Counted from the stretch's first letter, positions 52,090-62,409 are shown. The stretch: 64,000 nucleotides of DNA from Methanoculleus oceani (GCF_023702065.1 NZ_QFDM01000001.1:868001-932000); one strand, 5' to 3'. Notes: generated by a model not told the origin, from the letters alone. Numbers and translations: made by a program.

Positions 52090-54306
52090 ATGGCTGAACA
52101 TAAAGCGTTGATGCTGGTCTGTACCGTCATCATCATCGGACTGCTGACGCCGCCGGTCCTGGCGGTTCAGAAGGCTCCGGGGGATACGGTACTCTTTTGT
52201 ACCGCCGGCGGGTCGCAGGAGCACCCCGACATCGACGGGTACATGGTCGTCTGGGAGGACGGCCGGGACGGGAATAAGGACATTTATTCGGCGAGCAGTC
52301 CCGGATCTGGTGAACGGATAACAGGCGATCCCGCCTCGCAGACGAGGCCGTCCGTCTCGGGGGACTACATTGTCTGGGAGGATAACCGGAACATGAGCCC
52401 GGACATCTACCTCTCCGGGCGCTCGACCGACACGATGGCAATCGCCGACGACCCGGCGGACCAGTGGATGCCCGTCGTTCATGGGGGGTATGTCGTCTGG
52501 TACGATACCCGGGAAGGGAGTGCGGATATCTGCCTCTATAACATCGAGACCGGGAATGAAACACTCCTCTCCTGCTCGCCGGTAACACAGTGGAAGCCTG
52601 CGCTCTCGGACGACTACGTCGTCTGGGAGGAGAGCACCGGGGGTGGAGATATCTGGGCATATGAGATCGCAACCGGTAACAAGCGGGAGATCACCCAAAA
52701 TGGTGCACGACAGACATACCCGGCGATATCGGGGAGCCGGATCGTCTGGGAGGACTACCGGAACGGATATCCTCAAAACCCTGACATCTATATGATCGAT
52801 CTTGATGATCCGTCCGCCGGGGAACTGCGGATCACCTATGACAGTTCCGAGCAGGTCTCCCCGGCGATCGATGGGGATCTTATCGCCTGGGAGGACAAGC
52901 GGGACGAGGCGTGGAACATCTATATCTGCGACCTCTCCCTGGGGATCGAGGTGCAGATGCCCGTCAGTCCTTCCGGCCAGGAGCAACTCTATCCTGCCGT
53001 CAGCGGCAACCGGGTTGTGTGGCAGAGCGGTCGCGGAGGGAGCGCAGACATCTACGCCTTCACCTACACCGGCATCGCTCCGCCGGATACAGCGTTCTCG
53101 GCGAACGTAACCGATGGGCCTGCACCGCTCACCGTCGGGTTCACCGACCTGTCGACCGGCGACCCGGGATCGTGGGAGTGGGATTTCGGTGACGGGGGCA
53201 CTTCCTCCGAACAAAACCCGGTGTACACCTACGAGAGCCCCGGCGTCTACGACATCACCCTGACTGCAGGGAACGTCGCCGGAAGCAGCGCTGCAACGGA
53301 GACCGGGTACATATCCGTCCAGCCCGTTTCCCCGACCCCGACTCCGACGGTGAACGTCACCCCGACGCCGACGGTGAACGTCACTCCAACGCCGACAGTC
53401 AACGTCACCCCGACCCCGACGGTGAACGTGACCCCGACTCCGACGGTGAACGTGACCCCGACTCCGACGGTGAACGTGACCCCGACTCCGACGGTGAACG
53501 TGACCCCGACTCCGACGGTGAACGTCACTCCAACGCCGACAGTCAACGTCACTCCAACGCCGACACAGAAGCCGACGAGCGGTGGTGGCGGCGGAGGGGG
53601 AGGTGGAGGCGGCGGCGGTGGCGGCGGCTTTGCCTGGGTTGGCCCGACCCCGACAACCTCCGCGACCCCGACGCCGACCGCCACACCTGAAATGGTTGAG
53701 CCCGGCCGGCTGCACCTCGGAGAGACCGGCCTCGTTGAAGAGTCCGTCAGGATCAGTTCGTCCGACGGCATTGCGAGCCTCGCCATTGCGAAGGGAGTCC
53801 GGGCGGTCGATGCCGCCGGTGAGCCGCTTCGCGCGGTGACCCTTGCGTCCCTTGATGCGGCCGACGTACCCCCGGTGCCCGGCGTGGGCGCGTACGCGTT
53901 TACCGGGTATGCATGGATCGCCGGGCCGGAAGGGGCCGCCTTCTCACCGCCGTTGACCCTCTCGTTCAACTTCACGGAGGAGCAGTGGGACGCCGTCTAC
54001 AACGATAGCGGGCAGAACAGGCTCGTGGTGCAATGGTACGACCGGTCTGCAGACGCCTGGGAAGAGGTCCCCACCGCCGTTCACCCGGAGTCCCGGAGCG
54101 TCACAGCCGAAGTCTTGCACTTCAGCCCGTATGCGCTCTTTTTCGAAGTGCCCGACGACGGCGCGGCGCGGGTGGTCGCGGGCGGCACCGACTCCCAGCC
54201 TGAGACCGGGCCGGATCCCTGGTATGCGCACCTCATCCCCGGCCTGCTTGCCCTCATCGTCGTGGGTGCGGGGGCGCTTCTCTACTTCCGGAAGGAAAAC
54301 CCCTGA
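52090..54306 (+). CDS. Large surface protein: beta-propeller, PKD domain, Thr-Pro repeat, C-terminal anchor
   Basis: The 738-residue protein begins with a signal peptide ([19 protein letters not shown]). Residues about 35-330 are TolB-like propeller blades with a recurring YVVWED...DIY pattern. A PKD domain follows (about 333-415, with WEWDFGDGG). Next come nine copies of TPTPTVNV, a run of 16 Gly and a C-terminal beta domain. A single membrane helix ([19 protein letters not shown]) and a short basic tail end the protein. It is likely a cell-surface adhesion or envelope protein, with the Thr-rich stalk a probable glycosylation site. The ATG at 52090 is chosen for the signal peptide. Confidence 0.88.
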   Translation: MAEHKALMLVCTVIIIGLLTPPVLAVQKAPGDTVLFCTAGGSQEHPDIDGYMVVWEDGRDGNKDIYSASSPGSGERITGDPASQTRPSVSGDYIVWEDNRNMSPDIYLSGRSTDTMAIADDPADQWMPVVHGGYVVWYDTREGSADICLYNIETGNETLLSCSPVTQWKPALSDDYVVWEESTGGGDIWAYEIATGNKREITQNGARQTYPAISGSRIVWEDYRNGYPQNPDIYMIDLDDPSAGELRITYDSSEQVSPAIDGDLIAWEDKRDEAWNIYICDLSLGIEVQMPVSPSGQEQLYPAVSGNRVVWQSGRGGSADIYAFTYTGIAPPDTAFSANVTDGPAPLTVGFTDLSTGDPGSWEWDFGDGGTSSEQNPVYTYESPGVYDITLTAGNVAGSSAATETGYISVQPVSPTPTPTVNVTPTPTVNVTPTPTVNVTPTPTVNVTPTPTVNVTPTPTVNVTPTPTVNVTPTPTVNVTPTPTVNVTPTPTQKPTSGGGGGGGGGGGGGGGGFAWVGPTPTTSATPTPTATPEMVEPGRLHLGETGLVEESVRISSSDGIASLAIAKGVRAVDAAGEPLRAVTLASLDAADVPPVPGVGAYAFTGYAWIAGPEGAAFSPPLTLSFNFTEEQWDAVYNDSGQNRLVVQWYDRSADAWEEVPTAVHPESRSVTAEVLHFSPYALFFEVPDDGAARVVAGGTDSQPETGPDPWYAHLIPGLLALIVVGAGALLYFRKENP
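53335..53550 (+). repeat. 24-base tandem repeat, nine units, encoding TPTPTVNV
   Basis: Nine in-frame 24-base units run without interruption. Units 4-7 are almost identical, while a distinct pair of variants (with ACAGTCAAC) appears early and again at the end, which suggests expansion by duplication of blocks of several units. The polyglycine codon run follows at 53581-53628. Confidence 0.9.
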
Positions 54307-54352
54307 AACATCATTTTTCAGAGCGAAAATGGAGTGAAGGAAAGATTGAGGG

Positions 54353-55567
54353 TTACCCTCGCCGTTTCCTTCCCGCGAGCAGGAGGAGGAGTGCAGCCCC
54401 GGCACCGATCGCACCGAATCCCGGTGCTGCCTGTGTGGGGTTTGCCGTCTCCTCAAGGTTGGCCAGCCATGCGGCGCTGGTATTGGGTGAGAGGAACCGG
54501 ATGCCCGCAAGGATGTAGCCGCCGGGAGCGCTCTCGGCCGCGTAGACCGCGGCGGCAGGGAACGTCGTGCTCCACTTAATCGTCCCGTCCGCGTCGGTCC
54601 CGAGGGCGAAGCCCTCCCCCTTCCCGAGATCCGTGCCTGCGATCAGGTACCCTCCGGCAGGTTGCAGGGCGACGGCGTATCCGGTCATGCCCTCCATATT
54701 CTTGAGCCAGACCTCATCTCCTTCTGCATCGACGAGGCCGTACCAGTAGTTGCCCGAGTAGACGAACCCGCCGTCTCCGGTCTCCTCGACATCGAAGATG
54801 ACCGGGACCTGGTAGTTCTTATGCCAGAGCGTGTTCCCATCGACGTCGAGGCGGATGAGGAAGGCGTCCCCTCTGTCGTAGGTGAAGGGCGACTTCGTGC
54901 CCCCGATGATGTATCCTCCGTCGGCGGTTGCAGTTCCTGCGTTCGCGGCGGTGCCGGGGAACGTCCGGTTCCAGACGGGCGTGCCGTTGCCGTCGGTCTT
55001 CACGATGACCGCCGTCGTTTCGTCCGTCGATCCGGGCGGGTTCCAGAGCCACCCGATGGCGACATATCCGGCGTCAGCGGTCTCTGCGACGGACGAGACC
55101 TTCATCCCCGGCAGGGCCTGCCGCCACTCCTCCTCTCCGGCGGTGTCGGTTCGGATCAGGAACGAGGTGCCCTGGTAGGTGAGATTCTGCTCCGGCCCGG
55201 CCGTAGAGACGTTGTAGGCACCGGCGATGCAGCCTCCGTCGGAGGTCTCGGCAACGGAAGCCGGTGCTATGCCGGTGAATCTCTGTGTCCATACCTCGTT
55301 CCCCTGGCCGTCGGTCTTCAGGAGCAGCAGGTCCTCCCTGCCCCCGTAGACCTCCGTAAGGGTGGAACCGAGAGTTATGTATCCGCCGTCCGCGGTCGGT
55401 GCAACGGCATCGAACTTGCTGTTATTCTCCGGTGAGAACGTCGCGTTCCAGGCGACCGCCGGAGCCGTCTCGCTTGCAGAGGCGATTCCCGCCGGCAGCA
55501 CCACCGCGATGAGCAGTGCCGCCAGGATCATTCCCGGTTGCCAGAAGCCTCGGTAACTTTTCGTCAT
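54353..55567 (-). CDS. Secreted propeller-type protein with PGF-CTERM sorting signal
   Basis: The 404-residue protein has a signal peptide (about residues 1-35, MILAALLIAVVLPAGIASA) and six to seven repeats of the form ETADGGYIxxG that make up a beta-propeller. The C-terminus is APGFGAIGAGAALLLLLAG followed by RKRRG, the layout of a PGF-CTERM signal recognised by archaeosortase A: PGF motif, membrane helix, basic tail. It is therefore probably cleaved and lipid-anchored at the cell surface. It converges on the PKD surface gene. Ligand unknown. Confidence 0.83.
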   Translation of the reverse strand: MTKSYRGFWQPGMILAALLIAVVLPAGIASASETAPAVAWNATFSPENNSKFDAVAPTADGGYITLGSTLTEVYGGREDLLLLKTDGQGNEVWTQRFTGIAPASVAETSDGGCIAGAYNVSTAGPEQNLTYQGTSFLIRTDTAGEEEWRQALPGMKVSSVAETADAGYVAIGWLWNPPGSTDETTAVIVKTDGNGTPVWNRTFPGTAANAGTATADGGYIIGGTKSPFTYDRGDAFLIRLDVDGNTLWHKNYQVPVIFDVEETGDGGFVYSGNYWYGLVDAEGDEVWLKNMEGMTGYAVALQPAGGYLIAGTDLGKGEGFALGTDADGTIKWSTTFPAAAVYAAESAPGGYILAGIRFLSPNTSAAWLANLEETANPTQAAPGFGAIGAGAALLLLLAGRKRRG

Positions 55568-55662
55568 GGAATCGATCACTGGTGCGGTGCGGCACGCAAA
55601 AAGCGTAGTGGTTCGCCCCTGGCAATCCATTAATGAACGTGAACCCCCTATAGCTCTAGCAC

Positions 55663-56673
55663 GTGTTGGCGGTATTCGACGGAACCTGGGTGCGCCTCGG
55701 AAGCGAAGGACGCACGCTCTACGAGCAGGGCGGTTACGGGAGGCTGGAGGGAACCGGCCTTCGCCTCTCTCCCGAAGAGGCGCTCTACCTCATGGAGCGG
55801 AACAAGATCGACGTGAAGGACTTCGGCTTTGACACCCTGCTCGGTCTCTTTGCCGGTCAGCCGAACTTTGTCCGCAGGTATCTCGTCTACCGCGACATCC
55901 GCGAGCGGGGATACGTGGTCCAGCCCGGCCCGCAGGACTTCCGCGTCTTCCGCCGCGGCCACAAGCCCGGGGTCGGAAAGTCCCAGTACCTGATCCGGGT
56001 CCTCTCCGAGCGGGACCTCGTCGACTTCGACCGGCTGAGCCAGGACGTGCTCGCCGCGGTCAACATGCGCAAACAGTACCTCCTCGCGGTCGTGGACGAC
56101 GAGGACGAGCTGACCTACTACGAGGTGCGGGTGCAGGACCTTCCCGGGGTAGGGGGGCCGGCAGGGTGCGCAACGCCGGTAGAGGCCTCTCTCTTCGGCA
56201 CCTATGCGCTCGCCCACCTGCCGCCGGGAACCCCGCTTGAGGAGGACTGGTATGGCAAACGTCTCGATCCCGAGCGCCTGCTCCTCCGCCCGGTCGAATC
56301 GATCTTTCTCATGCGCAGGGAGTGCCTTTCGATCACGCGGGACGGCGAACCGATGACCGCAGAGCAGTTCCTCGATGCAGCGGCACAGAAGGATATCGAG
56401 ATCCGGGAGAAAGAGCGTGTCTTCTCCGACCTCCGGGAGAAGGGTTACATCCCCCGGACCGGGTACAAGTTCGGCCACCACTTCCGCGTCTACTCCGGGA
56501 AGAAGAGCCACTCCGAGATGCTCGTCCACGCAGTTCCGTCCGGGACCTCCACGCCGATGAGCGGCGTCTCCCGCTCGGTCCGGCTTGCTCACAGCGTCAA
56601 AAAGAAGATGTTGTTTGCCTGCATATACAATACCGATATCAGATACGTCGAATTCGCCCGAATAAAACTGTGA
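55663..56673 (+). CDS. endA: tRNA-splicing endonuclease EndA, two-repeat form
   Basis: EndA removes introns from pre-tRNA at the bulge-helix-bulge motif. At 336 residues this is the long form that acts as a homodimer: an N-terminal repeat without catalytic residues (about 1-160) and a catalytic C-terminal repeat. The triad positions are visible as Tyr in GYKFGHHFRVY, His in KKSHSEMLVH and Lys in AHSVKKKM. The start is GTG at 55663, because no ATG lies before the MLAVFDGTWV core. Confidence 0.92.
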   Translation: MLAVFDGTWVRLGSEGRTLYEQGGYGRLEGTGLRLSPEEALYLMERNKIDVKDFGFDTLLGLFAGQPNFVRRYLVYRDIRERGYVVQPGPQDFRVFRRGHKPGVGKSQYLIRVLSERDLVDFDRLSQDVLAAVNMRKQYLLAVVDDEDELTYYEVRVQDLPGVGGPAGCATPVEASLFGTYALAHLPPGTPLEEDWYGKRLDPERLLLRPVESIFLMRRECLSITRDGEPMTAEQFLDAAAQKDIEIREKERVFSDLREKGYIPRTGYKFGHHFRVYSGKKSHSEMLVHAVPSGTSTPMSGVSRSVRLAHSVKKKMLFACIYNTDIRYVEFARIKL

Positions 56674-56683
56674 GTGTCAGTCC

Positions 56684-57940
56684 ATGCATTCCGAAGTGAA
56701 CCCGTGGTCGAATAACCAGACCGTCGATGTGGATCGACTCTTTGCCGAGTTCGGCATCGAGCCGATCGGTGAGGTCGCACGAAGGCTTCCCGAGGTACCG
56801 CCGTTTATGCGCAGAGGTATCGTCGTCGGACACCGGGACTACCACCTGGTCGTCGATGCCATCCGGAACAAAACCCCGTTTCACGTGCTGACCGGGTTCA
56901 TGCCTTCAGGCCTCCCGCACCTCGGGCACCTGATGGTCATGAAGGAGGTGGTCTGGCACGTCCGGCAGGGTGGAAACGGTTATGTCGCCATCGCCGACCG
57001 GGAGGCGCACGCTGTCCGCGGCATCTCGTGGGAGAAGTGCCGCGAGTACGGGAAGGAGTACCTCAAGGCCCTGTATGCCCTCGGCTTTCAGGGCACGACC
57101 TACTACCAGAGCAAAAACGACCGCTTGAAGGATCTCGCGTTCGAGGCATCCACGAAGGTGAACTTCTCGGATCTGTCGGCGATCTACGGGTTCGGACCCG
57201 AGACCTCGCTCTCCCACGCCATGAGCGTCATCACCCAGGTGGCCGATATCCTCTTCCCGCAGCTCGACGCCGGCCCGGCCCCGACGATCGTCCCGGTCGG
57301 TCTCGACCAGGACCCGCACCTCCGGCTCACCCGGGACGTGGCCTACAAACTCAGGATGTTCACGGTCGAGGACCGCGGCGATCACGTCAGTATCCGGTCG
57401 AAGAACGCTCCCGAGGCAGCTCTCGAGGCCGTGCACCATGCATTCCCCGGCTCGAAGAAGTACGCGGGCCACGTGGACGTCAGGGGCCTTCCGCTGGACC
57501 GGGTCGAGGACGCCGTCCGCAAGATCGAGATCGCCCACGGGGGGTTCGGGTTCTACCGCCCCTCGTCGACCTACCACATCTTCATGCCCGGGCTCCAGGG
57601 CGGAAAGATGTCGAGCAGCGTGCCTGAGAGTTCGTTCGGGTTCTACGAGTCCGACAAGTCGGTCAGGAAGAAGGTCATGGCGGCGCTGACCGGCGGGCGG
57701 ATGACGCTCGAGGAGCAAAAGCGTCTCGGCGGCGAGCCGGACGCCTGTTCGGTCTACCTCTTGAACCTCTTCCACATGCTCGAGGATGAGGTGGAACTTG
57801 CCGACCTCCGGCGGCGGTGCGAGAGCGGCGAACTCACCTGCGGGCAGTGCAAGAAAGAGACGCTGGAGCGCGTGCAGGCGTTCCTCGCGGACCTGCGGGA
57901 CAGGATGGATGCGGTCGAACACCTTGCAGAGGAGGTATGA
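56684..57940 (+). CDS. trpS: Tryptophanyl-tRNA synthetase
   Basis: The 418-residue class I synthetase charges tRNA-Trp. It has the archaeal TrpRS arrangement: GHRDYHLVVDAI and FTGFMPSG-like TGFMPSGLPHLGHL (HIGH motif) near residue 75, IVPVGLDQDPHLRLTRDVA, and GGKMSSSVPESS (KMSKS motif) near residue 305. The N-terminal extension is usual for archaeal forms. GTGAGTGTCAGTCC precedes the ATG, and the stop overlaps the pheS ATG. Confidence 0.95.
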   Translation: MHSEVNPWSNNQTVDVDRLFAEFGIEPIGEVARRLPEVPPFMRRGIVVGHRDYHLVVDAIRNKTPFHVLTGFMPSGLPHLGHLMVMKEVVWHVRQGGNGYVAIADREAHAVRGISWEKCREYGKEYLKALYALGFQGTTYYQSKNDRLKDLAFEASTKVNFSDLSAIYGFGPETSLSHAMSVITQVADILFPQLDAGPAPTIVPVGLDQDPHLRLTRDVAYKLRMFTVEDRGDHVSIRSKNAPEAALEAVHHAFPGSKKYAGHVDVRGLPLDRVEDAVRKIEIAHGGFGFYRPSSTYHIFMPGLQGGKMSSSVPESSFGFYESDKSVRKKVMAALTGGRMTLEEQKRLGGEPDACSVYLLNLFHMLEDEVELADLRRRCESGELTCGQCKKETLERVQAFLADLRDRMDAVEHLAEEV

Positions 57941-59388
57941 CGGTGGAACTGACGCTGAACGAGAAGAAACTCCTGGTTGTTCTGGGATCGGTAGGGTCGG
58001 CCGACGCGGCCGCCCTTGCGGAGAAGATGGATGCCCGCCCGGAAGCGGTGGTGCAGTATGCGAACCTCGCCGGCGAGCGGGGGCTTGTGGACGTGGCAAA
58101 GCACGTCTCCCGGCGGTATACCCCGACGGAAGAAGGGCGGGCCTACATGGGGAAGGGCCTTCCCGAGCGGCAGTTGCTCGAGAGTTTTGAGGAGACGATC
58201 CCGATGCAGGACCTTCAATCCCACCCGCTCGCGAAGATCGCCGTCGGCTGGATGCGGAAGAAAGGCTGGATCGCCATCCGGGACGGGATCGTGCAGAAGA
58301 CCGGCAACGCCGCTTTCGGACCCGACGAAGCCGCGTTTGCCCGGCTCGGCGAGAGCGATGCGGTCGAGGACGGTGAAGGAGTCCCCGACCTCGCGAGACG
58401 CGGGCTCGTGCAGGAGGAAGAGAACGTCGCCTACACCGTCTCGATCACGCCCCGCGGCCGCGAACTTCTCGCCGAAGGGCTCGACCTGCAGGAGGAGGTA
58501 GGCACGCTCACCCGCGAGCAGATCCTCTCCGGTGCATGGAAGGACCTCCCTCTCCGGCGCTACGACGTCACGAAGCTCCCGAAGCGCGCCTATCCGGGGA
58601 AGGTCCACCCCTACCAGCGCCTCATCGACGAGATGCGCCGCATCCTCCTCGACATGGGGTTTACGGAGATGGCAGGCGGGATCGTGCAGAGTTCGTTCTG
58701 GAACTTCGACGCCCTCTTCCAGCCGCAGGATCACCCGGCGCGGGAGATGCAGGACACCTTCTTCCTCGGAGAGCGCTGGCCGCTCCCGGCAGGATACGAA
58801 CGCGTCCGCGACATGCACGAGCATGGCGGCGAGACCTCTTCCACCGGATGGGGAGGCGCCTGGAGCGCCGCAAAGGCGGAGCAGTGCGTGCTCCGGACCC
58901 ACACGACGAGCCTCTCCATCCAGCACCTGGCACAGCACCCCAAACCACCGGTGAAGGCGTTCTGCATCGGCAGGGTCTACCGGCGGGAGGCGATCGACCC
59001 CACCCACCTCGCGGAGTTCGAGCAGCTCGAAGGCATCGTCATGGACGAAGGCGTCAACTTCCGCCACCTCCTCGGGTTCTTAAAAGAATTCTACGGGAAA
59101 ATGGGCTTTGAGAAGGTCCGGTTCCGTCCCGGCTACTTCCCCTACACGGAGCCCTCCGTGGAGCCGGAGGTCTACGTCGATGGGCTCGGCTGGGTTGAAC
59201 TCGGCGGAGCGGGCATCTTCCGGCAGGAGGTGACCGCGCCGTTCGGCATCGAGCATCCGGTGCTCGCGTGGGGCCTCGGGATCAGCCGGGTGGCGATGCT
59301 CCGGCTCGGCCTCCGGGATCTCCGGCAGCTCTACCGGAGCGACGTCGAATGGATCCGGGAGACGCCCACCTACGGCGGGAGGCGGTGA
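57937..59388 (+). CDS. pheS: Phenylalanyl-tRNA synthetase subunit alpha
   Basis: PheS carries the class II catalytic site. The 483-residue archaeal form has an N-terminal winged-helix region ([26 protein letters not shown]) and motif 2/3 sequences in the C-terminal half: [43 protein letters not shown] and [14 protein letters not shown]. The ATG at 57937 overlaps the trpS stop and follows GAGGAGG, so the longer in-frame reading upstream is not used. Confidence 0.96.
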   Translation: MTVELTLNEKKLLVVLGSVGSADAAALAEKMDARPEAVVQYANLAGERGLVDVAKHVSRRYTPTEEGRAYMGKGLPERQLLESFEETIPMQDLQSHPLAKIAVGWMRKKGWIAIRDGIVQKTGNAAFGPDEAAFARLGESDAVEDGEGVPDLARRGLVQEEENVAYTVSITPRGRELLAEGLDLQEEVGTLTREQILSGAWKDLPLRRYDVTKLPKRAYPGKVHPYQRLIDEMRRILLDMGFTEMAGGIVQSSFWNFDALFQPQDHPAREMQDTFFLGERWPLPAGYERVRDMHEHGGETSSTGWGGAWSAAKAEQCVLRTHTTSLSIQHLAQHPKPPVKAFCIGRVYRREAIDPTHLAEFEQLEGIVMDEGVNFRHLLGFLKEFYGKMGFEKVRFRPGYFPYTEPSVEPEVYVDGLGWVELGGAGIFRQEVTAPFGIEHPVLAWGLGISRVAMLRLGLRDLRQLYRSDVEWIRETPTYGGRR

Positions 59389-59389
59389 G

Positions 59390-61030
59390 ATGGCGATAAT
59401 CACGTTACCCTACCGGTACCTGGAGCGGCTGACCGGGACCGACCGGCAGACGATCATCGACCGCATTCCGATGATCGGGGCCGACATCGAACGGATCGAG
59501 GAAGACCACGTGGACGTCGAGTTATTCCCGGACCGGCCGGACCTTTACTCGCCTGAGGGCGTCGCGCGGGCGATGCGCGGGTTCCTCGGGATGGAGGAGG
59601 GCCTCCCGGCCTACACCGTCCGCCCCTCCGGGATCACCTTCTCGGTCGACCCGGGCCTCGCCGATATCCGGCCGTTCCTCGGCTCGGCGGTGATCCGGAA
59701 CGTCAATCTCGACGAGGAGGGGATCGAGAGCCTGATGGCCCTCCAGGAGGCCCTCCACTGGGCGGTCGGGCGCGGACGGGGCAAGGTGGCGATCGGCGTC
59801 CACGATCTCGACGCGGTGACGCCGCCGTTCCGCTACATCGCCTCGCCCCGCGACCGGTCATTCGTCCCGCTGGACTTCGAGCGGGAGATGACCATGGAGG
59901 AGATCCTCGTCGACCACCCGAAGGGCCAGGACTACGCCCGCCTGGTTGAGGATTTCCCCCGGTTCCCGCTGATCGTCGATGCCGATGACCGGGTGCTCTC
60001 CTTCCCGCCCATCATCAACGGGGAGCTGACGAGGGTCACGACGGCTACGAAGAGCATCCTGCTCGACTGCACCGGCACCGACAGGAGAGCGGTGATGACG
60101 GCGACAAACATCATCTGTACGGCGCTCGCCGAGGCCGGCGCGACGATTGAGACGGTGGAGGTCGAGGGAGAGGAGATGCCGACGCTTGCCCCCGCGGAGC
60201 GGGTTGTCTCGGTCGCGGAGTGTGCCTCCCTCCTCGGCCTCCCCCTGACGGCAGAGGAGATGACACGGCTCCTTCGCCGGATGCGGTTCGGGGCCGAGCC
60301 CGACGGCGAATCCCGGGTCCGGGTTCTCGTCCCCTGCTACCGTGCGGACATCCTCCACGACTGGGACGTCTTTGAGGACGTGGCGATCGCCTACGGCTTC
60401 GAGAACTTTGATTCCGCCCTCCCGGCAACCTCCACGGTCGCAGAGGAGCATCCGATCACCGCCGTCGCGGGGGCGGTCCGGTCGGTGATGACCGGCCTCG
60501 GGTACCTCGAGGTGATCCCGTTCACCCTCACTAACGAGCGGGTGCTGTATGCGAACATGCAGCGGGACCCCTCTCCCGGGACCCTGCGGCTCCTCCACCC
60601 GATCAGCGAGGAGCAGACGGTGGTGCGAACCGACCTCCTCCCCCTGCTGATGGAGATGCTTCTATCGAACAAACACCGCGAGCTCCCGCAGCGGCTCTTT
60701 GCGGTGGGCGACGTGGTGGAGGCCTGCGTCACCTTCCAGAAGGTCGCGGCAGTCAGCATCCACCCGGCGGCCGACTTCTCGGAGGCATACGCGGCGGCGG
60801 ACGTCCTCTGCCGGGAGCTCTCGCTCGCCTACACGGTCGCCGAGTCGGCCGACCCGGCGTTCCTCGACGGTCGCCGTGCCGATATCATCGTCGATGGGAA
60901 AATAGTCGGAGTATTTGGAGAGATCCACCCGGCCGTCCTGACCGCGTTCGACCTCGAGCATTCGGTCGCGGCGTTCGCGCTCGACCTTACAGCCGTACCG
61001 GGATACCCCGTCCCGCCAGGTACTCCTTGA
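59390..61030 (+). CDS. pheT: Phenylalanyl-tRNA synthetase subunit beta
   Basis: The 546-residue protein is the archaeal PheT: an N-terminal B1-like domain, the B3/B4 editing domain ([25 protein letters not shown] and [21 protein letters not shown]), B5 ([16 protein letters not shown]) and a catalytic-like C-terminal module ending [16 protein letters not shown]. It forms the heterotetramer with PheS. It starts two bases after pheS. Its last 44 bases overlap the 3' end of hisF on the other strand. Confidence 0.95.
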   Translation: MAIITLPYRYLERLTGTDRQTIIDRIPMIGADIERIEEDHVDVELFPDRPDLYSPEGVARAMRGFLGMEEGLPAYTVRPSGITFSVDPGLADIRPFLGSAVIRNVNLDEEGIESLMALQEALHWAVGRGRGKVAIGVHDLDAVTPPFRYIASPRDRSFVPLDFEREMTMEEILVDHPKGQDYARLVEDFPRFPLIVDADDRVLSFPPIINGELTRVTTATKSILLDCTGTDRRAVMTATNIICTALAEAGATIETVEVEGEEMPTLAPAERVVSVAECASLLGLPLTAEEMTRLLRRMRFGAEPDGESRVRVLVPCYRADILHDWDVFEDVAIAYGFENFDSALPATSTVAEEHPITAVAGAVRSVMTGLGYLEVIPFTLTNERVLYANMQRDPSPGTLRLLHPISEEQTVVRTDLLPLLMEMLLSNKHRELPQRLFAVGDVVEACVTFQKVAAVSIHPAADFSEAYAAADVLCRELSLAYTVAESADPAFLDGRRADIIVDGKIVGVFGEIHPAVLTAFDLEHSVAAFALDLTAVPGYPVPPGTP

Positions 61031-61793
61031 CCTGGCGAACGGTGAACTCACCATAGTGGAAGACGCTTGCCGCGAGGCAGGCGTCGGCCTTCCCTTCTGT
61101 AAACCCGTCGTAGAAGTGCTCGAGCGTGCCCACGCCGCCGCTCGCGACCACCGGGATGCCGACCCCCTCAGAGATCGCCCTGGTGACGGGGATATCGAAC
61201 CCCTCTTTCGTCCCGTCGGTCTCCATGCTGGTGAGCAGGATCTCGCCCGCCCCGCGTTCCTCGGCCTCTCCTGCCCAGGCAATCGCGTCAAGCCCCGTCG
61301 GTCTGCTCCCGCCGTGGGTCACGACCTCATACCAGCACTCCCGGCCGTCGGCGAGGGCGACGGGGGTCTTTTCCGGTGTCATCTCGTAGTTCCGCCGGAC
61401 ATCGACAGCGACGACGATGCACTGGGTGCCGAACCTTTCTGCGCCCCGCGAGATCAGGTCCGGATTCTGGACGGCGCTTGAGTTGATGCTCACTTTGTCC
61501 GCACCCGCCCTGAGGATCAGTTTCATGTCGTCGATCGTCCGGATACCGCCGCCGACGGTGAGCGGGAGGAAGAGCTGGTCGGCAGCACGCTGCACGACGT
61601 CGATGATGGTGCCCCGGTTCTCCCTGGTGGCGGTGATATCGAGGAAGACCACCTCGTCCGCACCCTGCTCGTTGTAGCGCTGGGCGAGCTCGACCGGGTC
61701 GCCCGCGTCGCGCAGGCCGACGAAGTGCGTGCCCTTGACTACCCGCCCGTCCTTGAGGTCCAGGCAGGGGATGATCCGCTTGGTCAGAACCAT
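60987..61793 (-). CDS. hisF: Imidazole glycerol phosphate synthase cyclase subunit HisF
   Basis: HisF makes imidazole glycerol phosphate and AICAR in histidine synthesis, using ammonia from HisH. The 268-residue (beta/alpha)8 protein starts [18 protein letters not shown] with catalytic Asp in CLDL, and has [42 protein letters not shown] and [35 protein letters not shown]. It is alone here; other his genes are not adjacent. Its 3' end overlaps pheT by 44 bases. Confidence 0.96.
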   Translation of the reverse strand: MVLTKRIIPCLDLKDGRVVKGTHFVGLRDAGDPVELAQRYNEQGADEVVFLDITATRENRGTIIDVVQRAADQLFLPLTVGGGIRTIDDMKLILRAGADKVSINSSAVQNPDLISRGAERFGTQCIVVAVDVRRNYEMTPEKTPVALADGRECWYEVVTHGGSRPTGLDAIAWAGEAEERGAGEILLTSMETDGTKEGFDIPVTRAISEGVGIPVVASGGVGTLEHFYDGFTEGKADACLAASVFHYGEFTVRQVKEYLAGRGIPVRL

Positions 61794-61870
61794 GAGTAGT
61801 GGTTTTGAAGGCGGAGGTGATGAGGGTTTGGTATGTGCGACTGACCGAAGGGCGCGAGCATCGCGAGCGG

Positions 61871-61896
61871 CAGGAGTTCGAGCACTTGAGGTGCGG
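61871..61896 (+). repeat. CAGGAGTT element, copy 1
   Basis: These 26 bases match 62251-62276 at about 21 positions in the same orientation. Both copies are followed by a G-rich stretch ending GGGGATG. Confidence 0.4.
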
Positions 61897-61930
61897 GTTG
61901 GAGACAGGGGAGGGGGGATGCTCCCCCCTC

Positions 61931-61955
61931 GAAACTCTTCGAGTTTCTCATGCTC
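61931..61955 (+). repeat. Hairpin plus TCATGCTC element, copy 2
   Basis: GAAACTC (61931-61937), a three-base loop and GAGTTTC (61941-61947) form a perfect seven-base stem followed directly by TCATGCTC. It matches the design at 14891-14915 with different but compensating stem bases. Confidence 0.45.
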
Positions 61956-62212
61956 GCTACGCTCGCACTCCCCGTCAGCCCCTCCCCCGCGTGGCGATAT
62001 CCGGTGGAAAACCGTGTCCAGCTAGTGCGATTGCAGTAAGCGTGAGTATCATCAGGTGCAAGAAAGGCTATCGGAAGGTAAGGAGTTTGGAAAATGCTGA
62101 AAGTCCAGCTTTATTGAAAACCTCTACATTCTTCAGGAGGAATATCAGGGCAACTCTGTTTTACTCACGTAACCCAATCAACTGATATTTCCCTGATATC
62201 GTCACGCACTGC

Positions 62213-62233
62213 CCCCGCCCCTCAGGGGCGGGG
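62213..62233. repeat. GC-rich palindrome
   Basis: CCCCGCCCCT and AGGGGCGGGG are exact inverted copies separated by one base. In RNA this would give an eight-base stem with a CTCAG loop. It precedes the second CAGGAGTT copy. Confidence 0.5.
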
Positions 62234-62250
62234 AACGACTGCTGGAACAG

Positions 62251-62276
62251 CAGGAGTTTGAGCGCCGAAGGTGCGG
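62251..62276 (+). repeat. CAGGAGTT element, copy 2
   Basis: This is the partner of 61871-61896; see that entry. It starts 18 bases after the GC palindrome. Confidence 0.4.
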
Positions 62277-62327
62277 AGGAGGCCGGAGGCCGGGTGGGGT
62301 GGGGATGAACACGGTGACCCGCTCCCC

Positions 62328-62340
62328 TCATATTTAAGTA
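62328..62340 (+). promoter_or_regulatory. Putative TATA box for ahcY
   Basis: CATATTTAAGTA is a TATA-like element about 75 bases ahead of the ahcY ATG, standing out from GC-rich surroundings. The intervening leader contains GGAGGAG well upstream and a GGTGG just before the ATG. Confidence 0.5.
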
Positions 62341-62409
62341 TTCACGAAAGACATCTTTACAGGCAAACCGGAGGAGTATCCGGGCGGGATAACCGGTCTG
62401 GTGGTTTTT

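Larger units (their letters stand above)
61794..62409. other. Repeat-bearing intergenic region between hisF and ahcY
   Basis: This 616-base stretch has no gene I can support. It holds a hairpin plus TCATGCTC element (61931-61955), two copies of a 26-base sequence beginning CAGGAGTT (61871 and 62251), an AT-richer middle (62030-62190) and a GC palindrome (62213-62233). The ahcY promoter lies at the right end. It may contain a decayed mobile element, but no transposase reading frame is visible. Confidence 0.5.

Noticed and set aside
53335-53550. Regular 24-base repeats resembling a CRISPR array
   Set aside because: There are no spacers; the units are contiguous, in frame and code for TPTPTVNV inside a surface protein.
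61799-62185. 128-codon plus-strand frame after hisF
   Set aside because: It spans the hairpin repeat and the AT-rich block, changes composition midway and has no recognisable domain.
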